Of a stretch of DNA of 12,042 nt, positions 6,642-12,042 are shown in pieces. Numbering within the stretch: position 1 is the stretch's first letter; each line of letters starts with the position of its first letter. Location: the NCBI GenBank assembly GCA_038244055.1, contig JBBRTW010000201.1, positions 1 through 12,042 of the forward strand, given 5' to 3'. The notes under the pieces are model-generated. The model was not told the DNA's origin and did no database searches. It saw only the letters and a list, made by a program, of their open reading frames with translations. The DNA comes from DASPKW01 sp038244055. GTDB lineage: Bacteria; Planctomycetota; Phycisphaerae; Tepidisphaerales; Tepidisphaeraceae. The translations under genes were made by a program, and so were the position numbers.

Positions 6642-8210
6642 TTACAGCGCGGCCGCCTCGATCACATCCACCCAATGAGCGCTGCCGAGCTTGCCGGCCG
6701 CGAACTGGGCGATCACATCGAAGACCTGATCGCTGAAGCCGCCGATGTTGAGCGCATCATCGCGGCCGGCATCGCTCGCCTGGGCCGTGCTGTACGGCTG
6801 GAGGTCGATGCAGACCAGACGCGCCTTGGGGCTGCGGGTCTTGAAGAGGTTCCACTGCTCCATCGTCGCCGTGCCGCGGCCGCGGGCCTGATCGACCCAC
6901 GACTCGTTATCCGAGACGAAGACCACCAGATCGCCCTTAGCCTTGCGGCTGTTGAGCGAAGCCAGCGGCGCGGAGCAGTTGGTGCCGCCGGCCGGGATCG
7001 CCGTCATCTTGGCGGCGTTGGTCATCACGCTGTCGCGCGGGTTCAGGGTGAGACCCGATACGACATCCTCCTTGAACGGAATGACCTCGGCCGACTTGTT
7101 GACGCGCAGGAAGCAGGCCGCCACCAGCGCGGCGACATCAACGCAGCGCACGGCGGTCGTCGAGCCCTTGCGCACGCCGGTGATGGGCGAGTGCATGGAG
7201 CCCGAGACATCCGGGCAGATGTAGACCTGGCCCTTGATGGCCGGGACGTTGCGGGTGGCGATCTCCATCGCATCCTGCAGCGCCTCGCGGACGATGCCCG
7301 GGACGCCCGCATCCGCCTGCGTGTAGGCAACCATCAACTGGTACGGAAACACGCGCGAGCGCTCAACGGTCTTCTCATCGGCCAGGCGCTCGGCGACAAG
7401 CTTTGCGATCGCCTTGTCGTCGAAAACGCCATGCCGGGCGAAAGTGTTGAGGTTCATGCGGGTCATCTGCCACGGAGCATTGCGGGCGATTTCCTTCCAG
7501 TGATCCGCGCCCAGCTTCAGGCTGGTGAGCATCTGGAAGGGAACCTCCGGAACCTGGCCCGAAGGATCGGCCTTGAACGCCTCGAACTGCTTGACCAGCT
7601 TCGGCAGGGCATCGGCATCGTGCTTCTGGCCGATCAGGTAGCCGTAGAGCGCTGCCCGCGAAGGGGTCCTGGGCTTGGGGTGGACCATCTTGATGACATC
7701 CTTGAGGCTCGGGTCGTTGCCGACCGAAGCGCGGAAGATCTGGTCATCAGAGCGGGCCTCGAACCATTCCTGCACCATCTTCTTGGGCTTGGTGCCCAGG
7801 CTCTTTCGGCCAACCACGCCGCTGCGCATGATCTGCACGAAATTGCGCAGCATCTTGCCGTCATCCACGACCTTATCGAACACGCGGGCCATCAGCTCGG
7901 GCTTGTGGACCGACAGCGCTGCGCAGAGCAGCGCCGGCATGTCCTTCATGTGGCCCTTGTCGCGCGAGTAGAGCGCGACCTTGGCGATGAACTCGGCCTT
8001 GACCGAGGGATCGGCGCAGAGGGTGAGGACCGTCTGCAACTGCTCCTCGGCCGAGGCGTAGTAGGTCGCGTTGAGGCAGCCGGTTGCGGCGTACTGCGCC
8101 AGGGCGGCCTTGGGGGTGAGCTTGTAAGCCGCGCCGCCGGCCTCGTTGACCGCATTGGCCCTGGGGATGAGCTTGCCGAGGATGGACTTGAAAATGTTCT
8201 TGTTGGCCAT
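6642..8210 (-). CDS. rsr: Ro60 ortholog (Rsr), TROVE and von Willebrand A domain RNA-binding protein
   Basis: This 522-residue protein has an N-terminal TROVE domain of helical repeats (about 20-325) that forms a ring binding misfolded RNA and Y RNAs. A C-terminal von Willebrand A domain follows (about 326-500). The metal-site motif is complete: DVSGSM at 334-339, GGTNCSAP at 408-415 and SDNES at 433-437, which are typical Ro60 forms. In other bacteria Rsr works with a Y RNA and exoribonucleases such as PNPase in RNA decay and stress survival; that role here is inference. AAAGGAG sits 6 bases before ATG 8210, a strong ribosome binding site. A terminator follows the stop, so it is probably monocistronic. 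No rtcA/rtcB genes and no recognisable Y RNA lie next to it in the window. Length is near the family norm. Confidence 0.93.
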   Translation of the reverse strand: MANKNIFKSILGKLIPRANAVNEAGGAAYKLTPKAALAQYAATGCLNATYYASAEEQLQTVLTLCADPSVKAEFIAKVALYSRDKGHMKDMPALLCAALSVHKPELMARVFDKVVDDGKMLRNFVQIMRSGVVGRKSLGTKPKKMVQEWFEARSDDQIFRASVGNDPSLKDVIKMVHPKPRTPSRAALYGYLIGQKHDADALPKLVKQFEAFKADPSGQVPEVPFQMLTSLKLGADHWKEIARNAPWQMTRMNLNTFARHGVFDDKAIAKLVAERLADEKTVERSRVFPYQLMVAYTQADAGVPGIVREALQDAMEIATRNVPAIKGQVYICPDVSGSMHSPITGVRKGSTTAVRCVDVAALVAACFLRVNKSAEVIPFKEDVVSGLTLNPRDSVMTNAAKMTAIPAGGTNCSAPLASLNSRKAKGDLVVFVSDNESWVDQARGRGTATMEQWNLFKTRSPKARLVCIDLQPYSTAQASDAGRDDALNIGGFSDQVFDVIAQFAAGKLGSAHWVDVIEAAAL

Positions 8211-8239
8211 GTGCGGCTCCTTTGCCTATGTGGGGGCGG

Positions 8240-8254
8240 CCCGCAGAATGCGGG
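8240..8254. promoter_or_regulatory. Hairpin in the Ro60 upstream region
   Basis: CCCGCA (8240-8245) and TGCGGG (8249-8254) form a perfect 6-bp stem around a 3-base loop, 29 bases before the Ro60 start codon and upstream of its Shine-Dalgarno. If transcribed it would be a leader hairpin; it could equally be chance in GC-rich DNA. The rest of 8211-8414 contains no gene I can support. Confidence 0.3.
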
Positions 8255-8414
8255 AATCAACGCCGTTTCGCAAGGCTGGTGGGGATGACGAGAGCTATCG
8301 GGACCATCTGACGATCAGCAGGCTATAATTTTGAAGTCCGCGCCGTGACATTGCCTGAGGCTTCAGAAAGGTATAGCGTATTTCGTGATGAACGCGCTGG
8401 AGCCCGGGGCGAGC

Positions 8415-9047
8415 TTACGATTGGCTGACTCGTGTCAACAACTCCCATTGCCGATTGAGCGCCTCGTAGAGATCGTCATATGTACGGCAATATAGTTTGT
8501 GCGAATTAATCGTGACGCGCCCCTGACGCCACCGGAGCCGGGTCCGATCGTACTCTGAAATGTCCGCGGATCGCCCAATCAGTAACATCCCGAAAAACTC
8601 CACATGGCCGTATCCAAAGTGCCGGGCGAAGTCATCTGATTTGTGGTGGTCATCGAGCGAAAAAAACCAGTCGACAAGTTGGCTGAAGCCATGCTCGAGC
8701 CGCCGGCCCCATTCCGTGGTTGCCTTTTGGCCGGCCTTGAAAAAGACGCTGTCGGCGCGCGCATCTTCGAGTTCGATGGCGCAATACGTTTTGCGATCGG
8801 TGTTGCCGATGACGATGTCGGCCGAATAGCTCCCAAAGATAGGAAACTCATAGGCGATTCGGTTGGCGATGCCGATATCCGAAATCGTCGCCCCCAGAAA
8901 GGCGGTGAGTTGGGGACACTGCTTCAACAGCGGTTGCAGGTCGCCGCGCTCGGATAATTCCTTCTTTGATGTAAGAAGATCATGAAATCGATCGAGTTCC
9001 GCGCGGCAGCGCGCGGGATCGAATTCCAGCGGCAGGAGTTGACTCAT
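8415..9047 (-). CDS. DUF4263 (Shedu SduA-like) putative nuclease-family protein
   Basis: This 210-residue soluble protein has the pattern of the DUF4263/SduA domain, a PD-(D/E)xK nuclease-fold family. A predicted strand ends in ADIVIGN (76-82, D77), the next strand carries AIELEDA (90-96, E92 and E94), and a helix follows with HGFSQLVDWFF (119-129). In classical members the second motif is ExK. Here the lysine position is glutamate, a form I associate with a subgroup of these proteins, so cleavage activity is uncertain. The N-terminal 60 residues are helical and give no known domain. Its ATG (9047) overlaps the stop of the upstream RelE-like gene as ATGA, pointing to translational coupling. 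Shedu proteins are anti-phage factors; a defence role here is inference from the family. Alternative: an uncharacterised housekeeping DUF4263 protein. Confidence 0.7.
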   Translation of the reverse strand: MSQLLPLEFDPARCRAELDRFHDLLTSKKELSERGDLQPLLKQCPQLTAFLGATISDIGIANRIAYEFPIFGSYSADIVIGNTDRKTYCAIELEDARADSVFFKAGQKATTEWGRRLEHGFSQLVDWFFSLDDHHKSDDFARHFGYGHVEFFGMLLIGRSADISEYDRTRLRWRQGRVTINSHKLYCRTYDDLYEALNRQWELLTRVSQS

Positions 9048-9346
9048 GGGGAAATATGCTCCGCATGTTTGCGGAACTTGTCGACCATCTCACGCCGGAA
9101 AATCGAGAGAATGGTCACTCGATCGCCGACAATCCTGAAAGCAACGAGGATGTCGCCGCTGGTTTGCAGGATGAAGTTGCCCGCATCATCCAACGCCCGC
9201 GAGCGTGACCGGATGAAATCATCGTTTCGCCAGTTTTTGAGATGGTCGAACCAGGCGCTCACCAGGCGGCGATCATCCGCGTTCAGAGTCGAAAACGCGA
9301 TCTCCGCCGATTCGCTGACGTCAATGTTAAGAATGCCTGCATCCAT
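9044..9346 (-). CDS. Small RelE/ParE-like protein (putative toxin family)
   Basis: From ATG 9346 the product is 100 residues. GGAG lies 7 bases before this codon, which favours it over an in-frame ATG at 9379 that has only a weak site and would add 11 residues. The second half, FILQTSGDILVAFRIVGDRVTILSI split over residues 58-82, has the beta-strand pattern of RelE/ParE-type toxins (a GDI/L-R-V-x-F-type strand pair), followed by RRE and a short C-terminal helix. The first half is helical, as in that fold. Such proteins usually cut mRNA at ribosomes or inhibit gyrase and are paired with a small antitoxin; none is visible here. Instead the next gene, a DUF4263 protein, starts within its stop codon (ATGA). 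The upstream GNAT gene ends 36 bases before this start. The fold call is from pattern only. Confidence 0.6.
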   Translation of the reverse strand: MDAGILNIDVSESAEIAFSTLNADDRRLVSAWFDHLKNWRNDDFIRSRSRALDDAGNFILQTSGDILVAFRIVGDRVTILSIFRREMVDKFRKHAEHISP

Positions 9347-9382
9347 GGTGTCGCTCCGGCAATTGTGCCGCTGAATCATAGC

Positions 9383-9832
9383 TCAATCAATCAGATTCTT
9401 CTCGAACACCACCAGATTATCCGCGTGAGTTGAATCCCAGCGAATCCCCACGATGTCGTACCCCAACTCCACGCCGAAGTGGATGAACTCGCGCTGGTGG
9501 TTCATGCATTCGCAGCGGATGTATTCGTAGCCGTGATCCTTGGCCCAGGCCTGCTGGGCTTCCTGGAGCTGTCGGCCGACGCCGTGGCGGCGGGCGTCGG
9601 GGAGCACGCCGCCGAGCCAGTGGTAAAACATCCCCGGCTTGAGCTCGAATCCGATCCAGAAACCCACCGGTCGGTTATCCATGCGGGCGATGAGCGTGAG
9701 GCAATTGTAGCGGCCCATGAAGCGGCGCTTGAAGAAATCCACCTCACGCTTGGGGCGGAAGACGGCGTTGTAGATGTCGACGGCCTGCGGGAGCAGTTTC
9801 TCGTCGGCGATGATGATGTCGGCCTGGGCCAC
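9383..9832 (-). CDS. GNAT family N-acetyltransferase
   Basis: I place the start at GTG 9832, preceded by GGAGAA at 5 bases, giving 149 residues, the usual size of a single GNAT domain. The acetyl-CoA binding region is the GVLPDARRHGVGRQL stretch, with the R-x-x-G-x-G/A loop, following the strand FYHWLGGV. The C-terminal half (GYEYIRCEC, then FIHFGVELGYDIVG) matches the last strands of the fold. The frame stays open upstream to GTG 10006, but that extension is encoded largely by GCGGATT heptamer repeats and is unlikely to be protein. The substrate is unknown. It ends 36 bases before the RelE-like gene, so the two are probably co-transcribed. It could be a toxin-type or a housekeeping acetyltransferase; nothing in the sequence decides. 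Confidence 0.8.
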   Translation of the reverse strand: MAQADIIIADEKLLPQAVDIYNAVFRPKREVDFFKRRFMGRYNCLTLIARMDNRPVGFWIGFELKPGMFYHWLGGVLPDARRHGVGRQLQEAQQAWAKDHGYEYIRCECMNHQREFIHFGVELGYDIVGIRWDSTHADNLVVFEKNLID

Positions 9833-9911
9833 TGCATTTCTCCAAAACGGGCGGATTCGGGCGTTGCGCGCGTATTGTAGCGAGGGCGGGCGGGGAGTCC
9901 ATTGGGATATT

Positions 9912-9969
9912 GCGGAATAGGGCGTTGCGGATTGGGTCATCGCGGATTGGCGGTTGCGGATTGCGGATT
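9912..9969. repeat. Degenerate heptamer tandem repeat (GCGGATT type) upstream of the GNAT gene
   Basis: GCGGATT is found at 9927-9933, 9942-9948, 9956-9962 and 9963-9969, with diverged units between (GGCGGTT at 9949-9955) and GCGGAAT at 9912-9918. The last four units are in one 7-base phase, while the earlier ones are shifted by one base. The repeat is the same as the one inside the DUF1553 gene 8 kb away, but here it lies between two divergently oriented genes. Confidence 0.75.
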
Positions 9970-9986
9970 GGAAAGCGACATTATCA

Positions 9987-10001
9987 TTCTCCGCTGGAGA
10001 A
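9987..10001. promoter_or_regulatory. Small palindrome in the divergent GNAT/hemerythrin intergenic region
   Basis: TTCTCC (9987-9992) and GGAGAA (9996-10001) are perfectly complementary around GCT. It lies just after the heptamer repeats and about 107 bases before the hemerythrin start, a plausible operator position for divergent genes. I find no good -35/-10 pair in 9970-10107. Chance occurrence is possible. Confidence 0.25.
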
Positions 10002-10107
10002 CACACCGTTGGATTGGCCGTTATCTTAGAGTGTCGCTCTGCGGTCGATGCAATGAAGAAATGCTTGTCCGTTATCCACTGGTTTCGCCGATCGCGAAGG
10101 AGAAAAA

Positions 10108-10698
10108 ATGCCCGTTACACTTGGATCTCAACCGGAACACGGATTCGATGAGCCCTTGGGCTTGCTAAGCGACTGTCACCGCCGCATCGAGCGCTTTCTG
10201 GCCATTCTGCAAAAGGTCATGGATGGGGCGGGAGGCAAACCGCTGAACGATGAGCAGCGGCGCGCCGTCGAAGCCGCCCTGGAGTATTTTCGGACGGCCG
10301 CACCCCGGCACACCGCCGATGAAGAGGAGTCGTTATTTCCACTGCTTCGCGCCTCAGGAGAACCGGCAGTGCAGACCGCCATGAGGGCCATGCAGGTGCT
10401 CGAACAGGAACACGCGGCGGCGAACGTGACGCACGCGGAAGTGGAATTCTGGTATCGCCGCTGGATTGAACTCGGGCCGCTGGCCGCCCCGCAGACGAGG
10501 ACGCTGGCGCGGGTTCTTCACGAACTGCGCGAGATGTATCGCAGACACATTGATATGGAAGACCACGAAATCTTTCCGCTCGCTGGCAAAGTGCTTAGCC
10601 GGGAGCAGTTGGCTCAGCTCGGCAGGCAGATGGCCCATCGCCGCGGGCTGATGCACGATGGTGCGCGCGAGAGTCGCCAATCCGAGCCCGGGGCGTAA
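10108..10698 (+). CDS. Hemerythrin HHE cation-binding domain protein
   Basis: This 196-residue cytosolic protein is a predicted four-helix bundle with a di-iron site. Visible ligands follow the HHE pattern: H24 in SDCHRRIERF, H68 with E72 (RHTADEEE), H102 in EQEHAAAN, and H147 with E151 (RRHIDMEDHE), so both HxxxE motifs are present. Family members bind oxygen or NO or help repair iron-sulfur clusters; the specific role here is unknown. AAGGAG lies 5 bases before ATG 10108, a strong ribosome binding site. It is the first gene on the plus strand after a run of minus-strand genes, and a series of small genes follows in the same direction. The Arg/Gly-rich tail after 180 is not conserved-looking. 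It is probably regulated from the divergent intergenic region. Confidence 0.88.
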   Translation: MPVTLGSQPEHGFDEPLGLLSDCHRRIERFLAILQKVMDGAGGKPLNDEQRRAVEAALEYFRTAAPRHTADEEESLFPLLRASGEPAVQTAMRAMQVLEQEHAAANVTHAEVEFWYRRWIELGPLAAPQTRTLARVLHELREMYRRHIDMEDHEIFPLAGKVLSREQLAQLGRQMAHRRGLMHDGARESRQSEPGA

Positions 10699-10793
10699 CA
10701 TGGGGCGCGCGACACGAAATGGATCGGACAATTCGGAGAATCCGGATCAGGCAGATGGGCTGCCAGTAATGATTTACGTGCAAGGAGTTTGCC

Positions 10794-11036
10794 ATGCGAG
10801 ATGGATTTAACGGTGACAACGTCGAAGTTCGGCTGGATGAGAACTGCGGACCCTACATCATGATCGAACCGGCCAAGATTGGCCGAATTGAGGAACTCCT
10901 GCGGACCAGGTGAATTCCTTTCGGGCTCGAAGACGAGACCATCGCATGCAAGGGCACTCCGGAAGCGGCGGTGATCGAATTTGGAAAGGGCGCCGACGTC
11001 GCGTGGATTCAGCGGGTGCTGGATAGCGTTCAGTAG
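10794..11036 (+). pseudogene. Small conserved-looking gene interrupted by an in-frame TGA
   Basis: AAGGAG lies 6 bases before ATG 10794. The frame reads 39 residues (MRDGFNGDNVEVRLDENCGP at the start, RIEELLRTR at the end) to TGA at 10911-10913. It then continues in the same frame for 40 codons (IPFGLEDETIACKGTPEAAV at the start, ending IQRVLDSVQ) to TAG at 11034-11036. The downstream half has coding-like codon choice (mostly G or C at third positions) and completes what looks like one compact alpha/beta domain: strand, helix, strand, helix. The simplest reading is one 80-residue protein with a nonsense change, for example from CGA or TGG. Readthrough, selenocysteine or a sequencing error are alternatives. 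I cannot name the family. If the TGA is real, only a 39-residue product is made. Confidence 0.6.
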
Positions 11037-11064
11037 GGAGATCCCGAACAGCCTGGAGCATCGA

Positions 11065-11151
11065 ATGTCCCTGAAACCATTGATCGCCGACAAGCGCGCC
11101 TCGATCGAGACGACAGCCGCTGGGTCACCGCAGAGACTGGACAGGAGGTAA
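11065..11151 (+). CDS. Possible 28-residue small ORF
   Basis: ATG 11065 follows GGAG by 6 bases and the frame runs to TAA 11149-11151. The product begins MSLKPLIADKRASIE and is basic, with no membrane segment and no recognisable family. It fits exactly between the TGA-split gene and the KOW-like gene, whose AGGAGG lies inside its last codons. It may be only a leader that couples translation to the next gene, or no gene at all. Confidence 0.3.
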   Translation: MSLKPLIADKRASIETTAAGSPQRLDRR

Positions 11152-11158
11152 GAGGATC

Positions 11159-11422
11159 GTGGCACGATGGCGCGTTGGAGATTGTGTCCTTGTGCCCGAC
11201 GGTCGCGTGGGTCGTGTGCGCGAAGTGTCCGGCCGAAAGTACCGGGTGCGCGTGCTGCGCAAGACCAGCGCGACGCATCAGTTTCTGATCTTCCAGGCCA
11301 AAGACCTGAAGCCGGCGAAATGCCCCAAGGGCTGGATGAGCCCGGAAGGATACGTCCGCTATCTCACCGCGACGTTGGCGAAGATGCGGCAACGGCGGGC
11401 TGCATCGACGAGATCACACTGA
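11159..11422 (+). CDS. Small SH3/KOW-like hypothetical protein
   Basis: The start is GTG 11159, with AGGAGG (11143-11148) 10 bases before it; an ATG at 11167 is in another frame. The 87-residue product opens with VGDCVLVPDGRVGRVREVSGRK split over residues 6-27, then YRVRVLR. This is the short five-strand pattern of KOW/SH3-like barrels, with the conserved GxVG turn. A middle DLKPAKCPKGWMSPEGYVRY segment leads into a C-terminal helix. A nucleic-acid or protein interaction role is a guess from the fold. Codon quality drops in the last eight codons (RAASTRSH), while another frame looks more coding there, so the C-terminus may be displaced by a frameshift (see findings). It sits in the hemerythrin to DUF488 series. 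Confidence 0.65.
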   Translation: MARWRVGDCVLVPDGRVGRVREVSGRKYRVRVLRKTSATHQFLIFQAKDLKPAKCPKGWMSPEGYVRYLTATLAKMRQRRAASTRSH

Positions 11423-11504
11423 CGCGCAACACGCTCGCACTGGCGAGCTTCGACGATGCGCGCGTCCACGAAGCCGAAGGACTTCGGTATTACACGGTGC
11501 GACG

Positions 11505-11852
11505 ATGATTCAACTCAAACGCGCTTACGACCCGCCTTCGCGTCAAGATGGTTTACGCATTCTCGTGGAACGGCTGTGGCCTCGGGGAGTGACCAGGGCG
11601 CGGGCGGCATTGGACCTTTGGCTGAAAGACGTCGCACCCAGCCCGGAACTGCGCAAGTGGTTCGGGCACGACCCGGCAAAGTGGAAGCAGTTTGAGCGAC
11701 GCTATTGGAAAGAGCTGCAACAGCACAAAGAGGCGGTCGCGCTGCTGCGGCAAAAGGCCAAGAAGAGCACCGTCACCCTCGTATATGCCGCAAAAGATGA
11801 GCAGCATAACGGCGCGCTCGCGCTCAAGAGGTTCATCGAACATCGCAAATAG
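11505..11852 (+). CDS. DUF488 (YeaO family) protein
   Basis: This 115-residue protein matches the YeaO/DUF488 family throughout: RAYDPPSRQDGLRILVERLW near the N-terminus, PRGVTRARAALDLWLKDVAP next, then SPELRKWFGHDP and FERRYWKEL, with a C-terminal strand TVTLVYAAKDEQHNGALAL. The length is standard. The family is widespread, probably cytosolic, and has no established reaction. The start ATG 11505 gives the canonical N-terminus (MIQLKRAYD), although only a weak ribosome binding site is visible. The gap to the upstream KOW-like gene is 82 bases and the next gene starts 20 bases after its stop, so these small genes are probably one operon. Confidence 0.92.
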   Translation: MIQLKRAYDPPSRQDGLRILVERLWPRGVTRARAALDLWLKDVAPSPELRKWFGHDPAKWKQFERRYWKELQQHKEAVALLRQKAKKSTVTLVYAAKDEQHNGALALKRFIEHRK

Positions 11853-11872
11853 ACGGCGAAGAATTGTCAGTT

Positions 11873-12042
11873 ATGAGATTCGTAAACCATTCTGCTGGTG
11901 AGAGTTCCGAGGACACAGCAGGACCGCAAGCTGGAGCGTCGGAGCAAGGCACGGCAGCCCCGCCGCGCATCGCCCGTTCGCCGCGCATCCGTCTCTCGAC
12001 ATTCCTGCCGCTCGTTTTGCCATTCGTGCTGGCGGTAATCGC
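11873..12042 (+). CDS. N-terminal fragment of a probable membrane protein (runs off right edge)
   Basis: From ATG 11873 the frame is open to the window end, 56 codons. The first 40 residues are polar and rich in Ala, Ser, Glu and Pro (a likely cytoplasmic tail ending in the basic ARSPRIRL). They are followed by a hydrophobic stretch starting LSTFLPLVLPFVLAVI, which looks like a membrane anchor or first transmembrane helix. The start follows the DUF488 stop by 20 bases with only a weak GAAGAA upstream, so co-transcription is likely. The family cannot be identified from this part. Confidence 0.55.
   Translation, partial: MRFVNHSAGESSEDTAGPQAGASEQGTAAPPRIARSPRIRLSTFLPLVLPFVLAVI

Noticed and set aside
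6675..8288. 537-codon open frame on the plus strand
   Set aside because: Antisense to Ro60, which has complete TROVE and vWA motifs; the product is an Arg/Leu/Ala-rich shadow.
8308..8329. CTGACGATCAG palindrome next to TATAAT on the plus strand as a promoter with operator
   Set aside because: There is no acceptable -35 box at the right distance and no plus-strand gene downstream, so I kept it only as a possible short-RNA start in the Ro60 finding.
9833..10006. N-terminal extension of the GNAT protein to a GTG at 10006
   Set aside because: The added 58 residues come largely from heptamer repeats and lack domain-like sequence, while GTG 9832 has a good ribosome binding site and gives the standard GNAT length.
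10911..10960. Selenocysteine insertion at the in-frame TGA
   Set aside because: A weak hairpin follows, but its 4-base loop lacks the GU expected of bacterial SECIS elements, and the residue context (RTR-x-IPF) is not redox-like. A nonsense change or sequencing error is simpler.
1..12042. CRISPR array, tRNA, rRNA, transposase gene, attachment site or replication origin
   Set aside because: I saw no spaced direct repeats of CRISPR type, no cloverleaf or rRNA sequence, no DDE or Y1 transposase and no DnaA-box cluster. The only repeats are the heptamer arrays and the REP-like pair.

Overview
The window comes from a GC-rich bacterium, most likely of the phylum Planctomycetota. The strongest evidence is the pair at the left end. 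One gene encodes a giant secreted protein combining planctomycete-type cytochrome c, DUF1549 and DUF1553. The other encodes a Tat-exported DUF1501 protein. This pair is a hallmark of the phylum. REP-like hairpins and heptamer tandem repeats support the same background. I cannot assign a class; a retained FtsI-type penicillin-binding protein would fit a peptidoglycan-making lineage.

Layout. Positions 1-9832 are read entirely from the minus strand. From right to left they hold: (a) a likely operon of a GNAT acetyltransferase, a RelE/ParE-like small protein and a DUF4263 (Shedu SduA-like) nuclease-type protein, the last two joined by an ATGA overlap; (b) a stand-alone Ro60/Rsr (TROVE plus vWA) gene with a strong Shine-Dalgarno and its own intrinsic terminator; (c) a lone class B penicillin-binding protein; (d) a 318-base gap with no convincing gene; (e) the PSCyt/DUF1549/DUF1553 protein with an inserted LamG-like domain; (f) a REP-like hairpin pair; (g) the start of the DUF1501 gene, which runs off the left edge. 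From 10108 the strand switches to plus. A tightly spaced series of small genes follows: a hemerythrin HHE protein, a small conserved-looking gene split by an in-frame TGA, a possible 28-residue ORF, a KOW/SH3-like small protein, a DUF488 (YeaO) protein, and the first 56 codons of a membrane protein that runs off the right edge.

How the genes may work together. The PSD1-type and DUF1501 genes form the usual exported pair, with no established biochemical function. Ro60 should bind a Y RNA and act in RNA quality control, but I find no convincing Y RNA beside it. The GNAT/RelE-like/DUF4263 set is the best candidate for an undescribed defence or toxin-like module. The hemerythrin-to-DUF488 block looks like a small stress-response operon.

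The most unusual sequence-level signals are three families of 7-bp tandem repeats, at least two of them inside protein-coding linkers; the two inverted REP-like hairpins; and an 81-codon reading frame interrupted by a single TGA whose downstream half keeps coding character.
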